This document shows, one piece after another, positions 13,891-26,990 of a stretch of 64,000 nucleotides of DNA. The notes under the pieces are model-generated. The model made no database searches and was not told the origin of the DNA. It saw nothing but the letters and a program-made list of their open reading frames with translations. The position numbers and the translations under genes are program-made. How positions within the stretch are numbered: the first letter of the stretch is position 1; each line of letters starts with the position of its first letter. Source of the DNA: Clusia tigrina (lineage: Eukaryota > Arthropoda > Insecta > Diptera > Clusiidae); contig OV050031.1 in assembly GCA_920105625.2 (NCBI GenBank), positions 217,796,194 through 217,860,193 on the forward strand. The letters are read 5' to 3'.

Positions 13891-14050
13891 AAGTGTCAAA
13901 GCCCCATTTTCTAAAAAAATTGATGAGTCAAAATTAGAGCCTTCAAATAAAATGAAAAATTCATTTAATTAGAAAAAAGAAATTAATCTAATTGGAAGTA
14001 ATGTTTCCAATAAACCCTCCTTCGATATTAATCAGGTCATAATATAGCTA

Positions 14051-14252
14051 GCCGCCCTTTGTGGTTTAGTGGTAAGCATACTAGACTCACATTCAGAGGG
14101 TTGCAAGTACAAAATCTGCCCTGGTCTTAGTTTCAAAGTGCCTCTATCTAAAAAACCTGATTCTCTTCGAGTCCAAAACCTCAGTGCTAGTACCCATTTT
14201 CCACACCCTTGCAGCTATAATTAATTATGGTGTAAGTAATAATAATAATAAT
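14051..14252 (+). mobile_element. tRNA-derived SINE-like element, full copy
   Basis: The head resembles a tRNA gene with RNA polymerase III promoter boxes: an A-box-like 'tggtttagtggtaagc' near 14061 and a B-box-like 'gggttgcaagtac' near 14098. The body has 'tctcttcgagtc' and 'gtgctagtaccc', and the tail is 'attatggtgtaag' followed by a TAA/AAT simple repeat. Partial or interrupted copies occur at 14352 and 61154. A tRNA-like head, unrelated body and simple 3' tail are what defines a SINE; the family name is unknown to me. Confidence 0.65.
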
Positions 14253-14351
14253 CAAATAATATAGCTCTACTATACATGTACTATATCTCACGAGTTTCGA
14301 CTCCAGCTATCATATGTACATGAAGAAAATAATCTTAATATCAAGCCACGG

Positions 14352-14492
14352 GCTTGGTCTCCAAAATGCTTCTTTCTATGAAATCTTTTTCTCTTCGAGT
14401 CGAAAGCCTCTGTAGCTAGTACTCCTTCCCCCAACACCTTGCACTTATAATTAATTATGGTGTAAGAAGATATAATAATAATAATAATCTTA
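14352..14492 (+). mobile_element. SINE-like element, 5'-truncated copy
   Basis: Lacks the tRNA-like head but has the body and tail of the 14051 copy: 'gcttctttctatgaaatc', 'tctcttcgagtcgaaagcct', 'gctagtactcc', 'attaattatggtgtaag' and then a TAA repeat. It provides the uninterrupted sequence at the site where the copy at 61154 is split by an LTR. Confidence 0.65.
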
Positions 14493-14494
14493 AT

Positions 14495-17270
14495 ATCACT
14501 CACTTCTGAGCATTTTGTTTTTAAAAATAAAATAAGTCACATTCTCGAACAGCAAACTCTTATTTCCTTACTCTATGATTTAACTCAAATTGACTGCACT
14601 GTTCGCTACTGCTACTGTACTCCAATGTGTTACAGACTGTCTCTTTTCAGATCGAGATATTTATCGATAAATTTTAGCCAAGTCTAAAATATGTGTACGC
14701 TCAACAAAGAATTTTCATTAAAAAAAATATATATTTTCTGTTTGGTAATAAAATTTTATTATTGCAGAAAATTTACTTCCCGCAACACGCTCCTGCATTC
14801 TAAGTTGTGGACATAAATTCTTATACGAAACGATCGACAATCAACAATGAAGAGAGAGTAGATGAGCGCAAACATCAAGAGAGTTAGAGTGAGATGCTGC
14901 TGCAGTCACAATCTGCCCGAAGTGGGCGTTAAAATTGTTCCAACAACACAGAAATTTATCTTTAGTGATTCTCTGAAATTAAAAGCCAACAAAAATGTAA
15001 TAAAAGCAAAAACAAAAACATAAGCGCATTTGCTGCTACCTTAATACCACAAGAAAAGAGCAAAAAGAAAGAAATTTGTATAAATTAAAATTTTAAATAG
15101 CCTGCCTGATGAGAATGTGATTTGCCAAATCACTTTCAATTTCGTTGATGAGCATTTATATTAAAAGATATATACATACATTTTTTTAGCTTACCCGCTC
15201 AGAATGCAGCATAAATTGTTCACGCACAAAACAGGGTCTTGCAAACTGTCGACTATTTGCTAGCATAGAAGAATATATTTGCTCGATTTGTTAATTTTTC
15301 ACGACAATTGAAGCGTGTACTCTCACTCCCTTCTCATTTTGCTCGTTTCCCACACTTTTTCGTAATTTTAAATATTTTTTTTCTTCTAAATTTGCTGCTT
15401 TTTCGTTTAATATACACAGTCCGCGCCCAGTTTTCCTTTATTGGCAAAAAAATTAAAGAGACCGAAGTTAGGTGTAGTGCGTTTAGTACAGGGTGCTTGC
15501 GTTCGCTTGTAATCAGTTAAGTTAGGCTTACGTTGTTCGCTCGCAATCGGGTTCCGTTATCGAGACATCGTTCGTCGGTTCGTTCATAAAAATTATTATG
15601 AATGATTTGTTGAGTGACTCAATTGTGCTTTTTTATTCACTGATTTTAACCCTTTTACGCATGTAAATTTTCATGATTACTTCCGAACGATTTTCGTTTG
15701 CCAGACGGCCAGAGCAAGCACGAAACTCAACTGCCAAAAAACTAAAACAAAAAGTGATAATGACGAGCAGGCAGCAGCAAGCAAATAAGTGAGTTGAGTT
15801 GACTTGAGCTTGGGTGTGAGTGTGGGTGGGCGACTGGCAGGCAGGCAGGCAGGCAGGCAAACAGAGCAGCAGCAGCAGCGGCAGACACAAAAACGTAAAC
15901 GCAATGCAAAGAATGACAGGCGGCGAGCGTTCCGAGTGGCTGTGTTTGTGGAAAATCAAACCGAATGATAGGAGTGGAGCGGGGCGGGGCGTTGTTACTT
16001 AATTTGACACTCTCGTGTGTGTTTGTCGCGCTCTCTCTCTCTCTCTCTCCTGAATTACACAATGCCAATGCCACCTTTTTAAAGCGTTTGCTTCTCTTAG
16101 ACGATTTTTAATTACTTTTTGTAGTCTATAAAACCACCGAATTTAAGCAAATTTAACACAAATTTATTTATAACTTTTAAATAAATATTTCACTGGCGTG
16201 TAACAAATAGCGTGAAAAACGCTCACAAACGTGCAACGCTTCCAAATATATCTACTTGCGCTCTAACTTGATTCACTCACGCCGCGATTTTGCACCTCAC
16301 ACTAAAATATTCTACGCTAGCGCAGCGTATGTCACACTCTGCATCAACTTTACGCTACGACGGACAGAACGAAAATGAGAATAGCTAAAATTTTTGCCTT
16401 GTGAAGAGTACCAGTTAAGCCAAAGAGTACCAATTTTCATTCACTACTTTTTCAAAGTATTCGTGCCGTTTTACAATAAACTTTTATTTATACAAATAAT
16501 TGGTTTTTTTTATTAATCAGTAGTAAAAAGTTATGTATTGTTTGGTATACCAGATTACGATTGGATATGGATTTAATAACAAGTTTTGAAAGAAATCATT
16601 TAAAGTGGCATTAAATGCAACTCTGTGTGTGCTCTCAGCTGTTTGTGAATAGTGTTGCAGGACAATCTTATAAACAAAATGTCCAATTGGATTGGGAAGA
16701 ATAGAACCGAATATCAATTAATTTGGTTATGTTAGGATTGAGATACGATCCGACTTTAGGTTGAAAGTAAGACGATTTTCTAGGATCGTATGCTTTCTTC
16801 TATCGAATTGCTACGTTAACTACGTTTCTGCACAATGTTTGCTTCATTCATGGCATTTAGCTATGGTCCGCAATTTCTTTCATATATTCAAAGATTTAGC
16901 GAACATATTGAATCATGCATGGTACGAGGTCGAACGCTAGATTTTTGTTGTTTTGAACGCTAGCTTTTAGTTGTTTTAAGCTTGAACATTTTAAGCGACT
17001 GGTGAATTGTTGGAAAGTATTTATGTATGTATTTGACAATAAAAGGCACACAAAAAGTAACAATTCAATCGAGTTTTAAATGAACAGCCATATTTGCAGG
17101 ACCAGTTAAACAATGGGAAATTGATCAACTATTAAGTACCTTAGATGCATTGTTCCAATATATGTATGAACGGGTTCCTTCAATTAATCTACATAACCCG
17201 ATTTTCACAGTAACGGAAAAAGTTATATTATAAACAACTCCAAAGTTTACAAAATTGTTAGTTTTTAAAT
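14495..17270. other. Gene-free spacer with promoter-like GC-richer block
   Basis: No coding exon recognised. 15480-15600 is rich in TCG/GTTCG words and carries an initiator-like TCAGTT at 15513-15518. 15836-15858 is a (GCAG)n tract and 16030-16050 a (CT)10 tract. 16190-16370 has further GC-richer, possibly promoter-like DNA. An untranslated first exon of a gene outside the window is possible, but nothing proves it. Confidence 0.3.
14672..14679. promoter_or_regulatory. Isolated DRE-type motif
   Basis: Perfect 8-bp palindrome TATCGATA, the DREF-binding element common in promoters of fly housekeeping genes. No coding exon was found on either side, so it may be chance or mark an untranslated first exon. 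Confidence 0.25.
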
Positions 17271-17276
17271 TTTATT
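17271..17276 (-). terminator. Candidate poly(A) signal of pontin
   Basis: AATAAA on the minus strand about 145 nt beyond the pontin stop codon, within AT-rich DNA. It is a reasonable polyadenylation signal by motif and distance only. Confidence 0.4.
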
Positions 17277-17420
17277 AAATCACTTCTTAAGTTTTTTGTA
17301 CGCAATGTTGGAACGATTGTTAAAATGTGATTCAATTGTTAGGAAATAAATGGATATCTTAAAATATAAACTCATTTTTATAATGAATTTTGTTATAATA
17401 TACGCATCGAATAACACAAT

Positions 17421-18926
<1,506 letters not shown>

Positions 18927-19012
18927 TTAATTAGAACGATATTCTCAATGCTGTATAAAATTAAAGAAAAAACTTAAATGAAATTCTTTCCGAGTCAAAT
19001 TATTATTGACCA

Positions 19013-19018
19013 AACTGA
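19013..19018 (-). promoter_or_regulatory. Candidate initiator of pontin
   Basis: TCAGTT on the minus strand, about 95 nt before the pontin ATG, matches the fly initiator consensus. No downstream promoter element or TATA box is evident at the expected spacing, as is common for housekeeping genes. Confidence 0.3.
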
Positions 19019-19059
19019 CAAAACGAGCGTTGCTATTGTGCCGTTGTCAAAACTCTTCT

Positions 19060-19755
19060 ACTGTGCATGCGGCTAGGCAACAACATGTTAGAACAGAAGC
19101 TGTTGACAGCAGGAAGGTTAACAGTCTGCATTGTGAATGGATTTATTTTAACATGCCATTACAGACTTTAATGTATATTTTACAAGTCTCCTGTCAATAA
19201 GTTTCAAATTCAATTAAATATCGAAATGAAAATTCATATTATATGAATTGAGTGATTTAAAGTCGTGCGGATAATAAGTTCTTATTATATTGAATTTATA
19301 CTGTGTTTGCGGTTAGGCAACAACATGTTAGACCAGAAGCCGTTGACGGCAGGGAGGTTAACAGTCTCAGTTGTGAACTGATTTATTTTAACTGATGTTA
19401 CATGCTTTACATTTACATTTTACAAATCTCCTGTAAATAGTTTCAATTTCAAATAAATCTAAATGAAAATTCATATTATATGAATTGAGTGATTTAAAGT
19501 CATGCGGAAAAAAATTTCTTATCATACTGAATTTATACTATGCATGCAGCTAGGCAACAATATGTTAGAGCAGAAACTGGTAACAGCAGGGAAATCAGCA
19601 CTCTCAGTTGTGAATGAATTTTATTTTAACCGGCTGTTCATTTACATTTCACAAGTCACCTGTTAATTTAGTTTCGAATAAAAATTCAAATGTAAATTCA
19701 CATTATATGAATTGAGTGGTTTAAAGTCATGCGGAGATTACTTTCTTATTATATG
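19060..19755. repeat. Three-copy 240-bp tandem repeat between pontin and Gldc
   Basis: Three copies with landmarks 'taggcaacaacatgttag' (starting at 19074, 19314 and 19551), 'gcagggaggttaacagtctc', 'cacaagtc(a/t)cctgt' and 'tatatgaattgagtg(a/g)tttaa'. Periods are 240 and 237 bp, and the third copy is slightly shortened. It begins within about 50 bp of the likely pontin start site, so it occupies the pontin promoter-proximal region. Function unknown. Confidence 0.9.
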
Positions 19756-20187
19756 AGTTGATTTATGATATTTCACGACTAATGTTAAATTTATATTATA
19801 ATAATAATTATAATTTGTTGTAAAATGATGCGGTATTTCTTAAAATCACTGTTAACAGGGAATGTTAAATTTCTGTTAGAAGAATTATCTACTCATTACT
19901 GGTAAGTTTCATACTTCATGGAATCGTTTCAATGCTTTTCAAAATGAATATAATGAATAATTATACTAAATTTAATTATTTTATTTTAATTGTATTATAT
20001 TTGTAGAATAATTTGTTAGAAAACCACATTTTTATATAACTGTTGTATTAATTTCATATGCATTGTATTTTTGGAGCTGCACGTTTTAAATATTTGCATA
20101 AGTTCACAATAATTATGTTTATTGTGAATTTTACTTAGTAGCCGTTAAAAATACGAGTAATTCCAAAATTGTTAGTAAAGTGCAATT
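19756..20187. other. AT-rich spacer
   Basis: Nothing recognised; AT-rich DNA between the 240-bp repeats and the 3' end of the glycine dehydrogenase gene. Confidence 0.4.
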
Positions 20188-20193
20188 TTATTT
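20188..20193 (-). terminator. Candidate poly(A) signal of Gldc
   Basis: AATAAA on the minus strand about 105 nt beyond the stop codon at 20297, the first such hexamer found downstream. Confidence 0.45.
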
Positions 20194-20296
20194 CTTAAAG
20201 CTCCAAATTATACATGAAATCAACAAAAACGGATATTTACACACAATTAATGAAATAAAAACACATAAAATCACACTACACAATGGAACAGGTGAA

Positions 20297-23200
20297 TCAG
20301 TAGATGTCTGGCAGAATTGGGGGGCAGGTGCACACAAGGTGCTTATCGCCGTAAGCGTCATCGATTCTGCCAACTGTAGGCCAAATTTTGGAATCAGGCT
20401 TCACGAACAACTGCAAATACGGGTAAGTTCAATAAAAATAAATACAATATTGAAAATATAGCAAAATAAATTACCGCTGGGAAAGCTGCCAATTCGCGGC
20501 TGTAAGGCCGGTTCCACTCATCCCTGATGACCTGTCCTTGTGTGTGTGGGGCCATTTTCAAGGGGTTCACTGACTTGTCCATGCGACCCTCTTCAATTTC
20601 GACTATCTCAGCACGTATTGATATCATGGCCTCGCAGAAACGATCCAACTCTTCCTTGTCCTCCGATTCAGTGGGTTCAATCATCAGTGTGCCAGCAACA
20701 GGCCACGACATGGTCGGCGCATGGAAACCATAGTCCATTAAACGCTTAGCCACATCGACAGCCTCAATGTTGGCCGTCTTTTTAAGATCGCGTATGTCTA
20801 GAATAAATTCGTGAGCCACCAGTCCAGATGCACTGTGCTTGTAAAGTGTCTTGTAATGATTTTCCAAGCGTTTTGACATGTAGTTGGCATTCAGAATGGC
20901 CACTTGAGTGGCACGCTTTAACCCGCGATTTCCCATAAGTTTGATGTACGACCAAGAAATGGGCAAAATTGCTGAGCTACCAAATGGCGCGGAAGACACT
21001 ACCCCGAAACTGTGTGCTTCATTATCCAGTGGACTGATAACTGGATGGCTGGGCAGGAAAGGTGCTAGGTGAGCTTTCACACCAATTGGACCCATACCTG
21101 GCCCACCGCCGCCATGAGGAATGCAGAATGTCTTATGTAGATTTAAATGCGACACGTCGCTGCCGTAGTCACCAGGACGGCAAAGACCCACCTGAGCATT
21201 CATGTTTGCGCCATCGAGGTACACTTGGCCACCGTGTTTATGGATCAGGTCACAAATATCCGCCACATTCTCCTCAAACACACCCATCGTAGAGGGATAA
21301 GTGATCATAACGCACGAGAGATCACGATCATGTTCGGCCGCTTTCTCACGCAAGTGAGCCATGTCAATGCTGCCGTCAGACAGGATGCGTATGGGTTCAA
21401 CTTTCATGCCGGCCATTTGTGCGGAAGCGGGATTAGTGCCGTGAGCTGAAATCGGGATCAGGCATATATTGCGGTGGCCTTCGTTGCGGTTCTCGTGGTA
21501 ACTGCGTATGGCACGTAGGCCCGCATATTCGCCTTGAGCTCCAGAATTTGGTTGAAACGATATTTTGTCGTAGCCGGTAATTTCACATAAATCCTTTTCC
21601 AGTTCGCGGAACATTAGATGATAACCCTGAGCCTGCTCCACGGGGGCAAACGGATGAATATCGGTGAAGTGGCGGAACGAACACGGTATCATTTCGGTGG
21701 TGGCATTCAGTTTCATGGTGCACGAGCCGAGCGGTATCATGGAGTGCACCAAGGAGATGTCCTTGTTTTCCAGCTTCTTCATGTAACGCACCATACGCGA
21801 CTCACTGTGATGCGAACTGAAGATGGGATGCGTTAAGTAAGCCGAGGTGCGCAAAAATTTCGACTTTTCTATTGAGTTAATCAGGATGTCATTTTCGGCA
21901 AGAATCTCATCCAGAGTTTTACACTTGAAGATCCACAACAAATCATCGACATCCTTTGGTCCGACCGTTTCGTCCAAAGCAACGCCGACCGTGCCATCAG
22001 CGAAGTAGCGGAAGTTGACATGCTTTTGCTCGGCCCTGGTTTTGATGGCCTCGGCCGTCAAGCCTTCCGCTGGTCTGATGTGCAGAGTATCGAAGAAATG
22101 GTTGTTGTTGACCTCATGACCGGCCGCCTTTAGACCGGTTTGCAGCGTCAGCGTAAAGTGGTGTATACGATTGGCAATGGCTTTGAGTCCTTCGGGGCCA
22201 TGGTAAATGGCGTACATGGCGGACATGTTGGCCAACAAGGCTTGGGCTGTGCATATATTGCTGGTGGCTTTATCGCGCCGTATGTGCTGCTCACGTGTCT
22301 GCAGCGCCAAACGGTAGGCATCGTGACCGTCCATGTCTCGGGTCACACCGATCATACGTCCCGGCATCAGGCGGACGAGATGCTGTTTGCAGGCAAAGAA
22401 GCCCGCATGTGGACCGCCATAGCCAAGTGGAACGCCCAAACGTTGCGAAGTGCCGATGGCAATATCAGCACCGAATTCAGCTGGCGGACGAAGCAGTGTC
22501 AGAGCGAGCAGATCTGTAGCCACGGCCACCAAAGTCTGAGGCAGAAGCAAGGGAGGAAGGCGTAAGGGAGAGAGGAGCAAATAAAATTTTTAATGAGTTC
22601 TTTGTTTTTTATTGATAATTTCATAGTTTAAATTGCTTTCATAGCATGGAGTACTTACTCCATTCTTACGCGCAAGCTCGGCGATATCTTCGAAATCCTT
22701 CACATCGCCAAAAGTGTCGGGATATTGCAGGAGAATGCCCGAAATTTCACGACTAGCTAAATCAGCATGCTCGATGGGTCCCACCTCGATGTCTAGTTCC
22801 AAAGCCTCGGCTCTGGTTTGCACCACTGACAGGGTTTGTGGGTGAACCTTATTGGACAAGTAAATCTTCTTGCGCTTGTTGTGTCTGGACATTTGGATAT
22901 TGTTTGAAGTTACTTGTGGAGGAGTGTAATAAAAAACAAAAACTTGTACTATACCTGGTGCAGAGGCACATGGCTTCGGCTGCTGCTGTGCCCTCATCCA
23001 ATAGCGACGCATTCGCCACGTCCAAACCTGTCATTTGCGAGACCAAAGTTTGATAGTTCAAAAGCGACTCCAGGCGGCCTTGCGCTATTTCCGGCTGATA
23101 GGGTGTATACTGCGTGGTCCAGCCCGGGTTTTCGAAGACATTGCGTACAATGGTGTGCGGGACATGGCAGTTGTGATAACCCATGCCAATGTACGATCGC

Positions 23201-24147
23201 CAGATCTGATTCTTTTTCGAAATATCACGTATGCGGCGGATGAGTTCATGCTCGTCTGTTCAAGGAGAGGCAATTCAATTAATGCATCAACATTTCAAGT
23301 GGAAGACTTTAAGTACAAGCTAAGGAGTATGCAGGCTAAAGAGCCTGCGACGTTTTCAAACCACGAGTACGTAGATTGAATCTAACTATCTTTAAAATGT
23401 GCCTACGTCATTCTGTGATATTGTATTTCGAAATATTCCAATGTTTAAATAAGATTACGCGTATTTTTCATTATTCCTGAATTCATAATATTTTGCCAGC
23501 CCGTTTCGGAAGTCTCGAAACAATATTACTTCATACAGATAACACAGCAATTGAACTCCTAACCTCTGGCGCTGGCAGGCAGGCGTCTTATCACTGTCAT
23601 TAGCGCCGACACTAGGGGGTCTGGCGTGAACAACACAAACACAAATATTGTCATGCAAATTAAAATAAGCCTTATCTGAATATACCGTCTGAAATCGGAC
23701 GTAGTTGCACGAGTACGTCAGAAACTAACGAAGTAAGATTGATCTTGCTCGTCGCCATGACTTGTCCTTAAACGTACGACTGTCTACTTACTCAATGGTT
23801 TATCCAGACTCAACTCTCGTTTCAGCTGTATGCGCTTGGGTACTGCTTTTTCGGTCAGTTCACCCAGAGACTACAAACAAAAAGAATGCCAATTGCTCTG
23901 ATTAATTGCAGGAGTAGCAGGAATCCACAATACATACCTTATAGCCCAAAGTGTCCAGCATGGCGACCACATCGGTTTTGCGTGGTCCAATGTGGCGACT
24001 GGGAAAATCAGACTTTGTGGGGAAGAGCACATCGCCGACTGGGATTGTGGCCAGATAACGTGTTAGTATGAGTTCACGTGGTTTCTGCACAGCACTGGGA
24101 GCGATGAGCGCAAGGGCGCGCGAACTTTTCAACGATAAACGATACAT
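20297..24147 (-). CDS. Gldc: Glycine dehydrogenase (decarboxylating), glycine cleavage P protein
   Basis: Six exons with GT-AG borders and continuous phase: 24147-23938, 23870-23792, 23255-22955, 22884-22659, 22535-20475, 20410-20297. Together they give 996 codons, close to the human P protein (about 1020). The enzyme is the PLP-dependent, mitochondrial decarboxylase of the glycine cleavage system and passes the aminomethyl group to lipoyl H protein. The first 30 residues ([20 protein letters not shown]...) are basic and free of acidic residues, as in a mitochondrial presequence. The PLP lysine is in [20 protein letters not shown] (Lys about 740). Other family blocks are [14 protein letters not shown] (exon 3), [33 protein letters not shown] and PSTMGVFEE. 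An open frame runs past the exon 5 donor into intron 5; the last exon (ending ...[11 protein letters not shown]) restores the conserved C-terminus. No lesion is seen. Confidence 0.96.
23500..23640 (-). repeat. Possible tRNA-like repeat in Gldc intron 2
   Basis: On the minus strand 'ggttaggagttcaattgctg' looks like a degenerate Pol III B box, preceded by 'ggcgctaatgacagtg' about 50 bp upstream. It lies in the only long intron of Gldc (536 bp). No second copy was found in the window, so a SINE origin is only a guess. Confidence 0.25.
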
Positions 24148-25023
24148 TTTTCCAAATACAATTTCCCCTGTGGCTTTAGTGAGGATGCTTTATACACATT
24201 AAAATTGAAAGTATGAAATTAGCACAACAACAATTAAGACTAAAAGTGAGATGAATCTAAAAAGTCGGAAGGACGGAGGATGTCCACAACGCTCGCTTGA
24301 CAGTCATCGACTGAGGTTTGAGCTCTGCTTCAAGACTTTTCACGAGTCTAAACTGCGTTCGCTGTAAATATCATCGATAATCACGAAGGGAGAGAGTCGA
24401 AAGAGAGACATTGACATGATCGGTTATCAGTGATTGTGCTCGCAGACTTGAAATAGGAAAGTGAAGAGCGACGTGATTGATTACACGTGGTGTCTAGGCA
24501 GGCTGCTGTAGGTGAGAGCGCTGTGGTGCAGACGACGCAGTCATTAATCATTCAAAATTACCGTTTGTTTAGAGTTAGTTTAAAAGAATCTCCTACTAAA
24601 TTAGGATGGGTTGTCTTCTCTGCTTAGGATCTGGAAAGTGATCAGCATTGCAGGATTAATTGATACCCTACATGTCTTCGGTGTACTGTACGGTAATATA
24701 TGGATCTATGGCACCTGGATTAACGTCATGGATGAAATCTTTCTTATCTTTCTTTATTTTGTTTTGTATTTAATTATAATTTAATTTAGAACGTGGTTAT
24801 TAAATTTTTGTTTGCACCAATTCAATTTTATAATTATTATATATTTTTATTTATTATTTTATTTATATTAAATATTTTTATATTTTATATATATTTTTAT
24901 ATTAAATACATTTAATACTCAATAATGTATATTATATACATTTTTATATTATATTTGATATTAAATTATTTTTATTTTATATATATTTTTATATTATATA
25001 AATTTGTAAATTATATATTTATA
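24148..25023. other. Upstream region of Gldc grading into AT-rich DNA
   Basis: 24148-24560 should contain the Gldc 5' leader and promoter, but no TATA box or firm initiator could be picked; 'atcatcgataatc' near 24370 is close to a DRE. 24760-25020 is almost pure A/T. Confidence 0.35.
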
Positions 25024-25027
25024 ATAT

Positions 25028-25665
25028 TGAAACATAAATGATTGCATACTTTTAGGATCTCATTTGGAGTTTGAGAATAAGGGCACCACCCTATGTATTT
25101 CAGCCAAGACACAATCCATGCGGATAAAAACTACCTTCGATACTTTTAGGATATCTCTATTAAGTGCAGTTCACAACGAGAGAGATAAGTCAAGACATGA
25201 TCTATTCGAAAAAACCTTAGAAACTTCTTTCGAGATGTATATAATGTTCTAGAATGTTCTCGAAAATTCCTTCAAGGTGTAGATAATGTTCTAGAATGCT
25301 CTCGAAAATTCCTTCCAAAGTGTAGATAATGTTCTAGAATGTTCTTCTTCGACCATAAGAAAGGTATATAAACTACTAAACAATTAAAGTCGAGCCGCAG
25401 TTGAAAAGCAATCGTAACATCGTGCATTTCGCTTGTAGCAGTTACAGTAAATGAGAAGTAATAAAGTGATGAATGCATTATTAATAAAGTGAAAAATTGT
25501 ATTAAAGGAAACTTTAAGCTTAATATTAAGCGTGTAAAAAGCAATAATTAAATAACGTCAATTATTTTAATTTAACCAGCGGTTGTTTGATTACTACACA
25601 ATCCAGTGGTACGAATCCGAGTATTGAGTGTTAGAGTAAATTGTCAGGAGGGCAATTTCGTAACA
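25028..25665 (+). mobile_element. Solo LTR of an LTR retrotransposon, copy 1
   Basis: 638 bp beginning TGAAACATAAATG and ending TTTCGTAACA (TG...CA ends), flanked by ATAT on both sides (25024-25027 and 25666-25669), consistent with a 4-bp target duplication. It has a TATA box in 'aggtatataaac' near 25366 and AATAAAGTG polyadenylation-like sites near 25490. Internal tandem repeats with 'gtagataatgttctagaatg' lie at 25220-25345. A second, longer copy of the same family is at 61253. No gag, pol or primer-binding site is attached. Gypsy-type elements of the mdg1/412 kind make such ends, but the family is not proven. Confidence 0.7.
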
Positions 25666-25939
25666 ATATATATATATTTTTCTATTATATAAATTTGTTT
25701 ATATATTTTTATATCATATAAATTTTTATAATAATTATAATATTTTTTATATTATATTTTTACATAATAGTTTTTTTTCTATAAATTTTATTAGTTTTTT
25801 TATATGTTGTTAATCGTCAAAAGAAACAAATTAATTAAGTTTTTTTATATTATATAAAATTGTTTTTATATTTTTATATTATATAAATTTTTATATAGAT
25901 ATTTTTGGATGAGAGTCTACTTATATACGAAAGAGAAAG

Positions 25940-26990
25940 CTGGTGGGGCTTAATTTTCCAGTACTAAAAGGTGTACATATCAGTCTTTCCAGGGAAGTGA
26001 CATATTTAGGCATCGTTCTTGATAGGAAGCTCACTTGGAAGTCGCATGTTGAGCTGAAGGTTATTCGGCCACATAAGGTATTTGGGCATAGCCGAAACGC
26101 ATTTGGGAAAACTTGTGTTCTGAAAGCAGCTGGTGTATTTTTGCTGTACAAATCGGTGGATGAGGCCAATAATCTTATATGCTGCTGGATTCTGGGGTCA
26201 AGTCCACATGCTTGGGGTTAAACAGACTGCAGAGAAGTGTACGTTTGAACATTACGGGCGCCATGAGTGCTACATCTGTTGACGCTCTGAATGCTTTGTT
26301 GAACTTGCCACAACTGGATCTTATGATTCAACAGGAGGCGATGAAAACGATGTGTCGGCTATATTCATATGGATATTGGCACAACGATATGAACTTTTCG
26401 CATAGAGATATTTTCAATAGGCTGACAGAGCGATACCCGTCGATTCTGGCACCGAAGGATAAACTCATACCCACAGTTTCTTTTGAAAGAAAGTATAACG
26501 AGAAGAAATGACTCAGTAAACAGTTCAGAGTCTGCAATGACAGACAGGCTTCACTAAGTGCCCTAGAAAACGCGTTAACCACTTCAAAATATGGTCCAAG
26601 AAATGTAATTGAAGACGTAACTCCGTTGCAAGGTGGAATTTACTTGAACTTATTTGGGTTCCGGGACACTGCGGTGTACGGCGGAACGCAGTGGCTGATA
26701 AACTGGCAAACTATAGATCTACGGGTACTCCCATTTATCGTTAGGAGTTTAGCAGGGGCTATTGATTGGATGAATAATATTCACAAGGACCGATGGAGCA
26801 GTTCAGTTGCCAGCAAAACAACTAAATGATTTCTAGAGAGACGGAAAAAGAAAATTGCAGATTTCCTTTTAACATTATGAAGGAAAGATCTTCGATCCTA
26901 GGTAGGGCTAATCACGGACACAATCCGTGGGACATTGAAATCATCGAAATTCCTAACTGCGTCTCCTGTTTGGAGGAAGAACAGGGCAAA
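25940..26990 (+). pseudogene. Non-LTR retrotransposon fragment: RT thumb, RNase H, tail
   Basis: Plus-strand frames give VTYLGIVLDRKLTWKSHV (end of the reverse transcriptase), LNRLQRSVRLNITGAMSATS with DALNALLNLPQLDLMIQQEA, then RNase H remnants DRQASLSALENALTTSKYG and LIWVPGHCGVRRNAVADKLA (from 26648), and the cysteine tail IPNCVSCLEEEQGKEEALSK. Frameshifts and stops occur between blocks (for example after RKYNEKK near 26511), so it is dead. The RT-RNase H order fits the I/LOA/R1 group of non-LTR elements. The tail abuts an inverted copy of itself. Confidence 0.85.

Noticed and set aside
14051..14125. A genuine tRNA gene
   Set aside because: Only the promoter boxes fit; acceptor and anticodon arms do not pair convincingly, and the sequence continues into a shared body and TAA tail, as in a SINE.
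20411..20474. Gldc frame reading through to 20394
   Set aside because: It translates intron 5; splicing at 20475/20410 restores the conserved C-terminal block.
22536..22580. Gldc exon 5 extending upstream to 22580
   Set aside because: The residues there do not fit the family, and 'ctgcctcag' at 22536-22544 is a good acceptor that joins in phase to exon 4.
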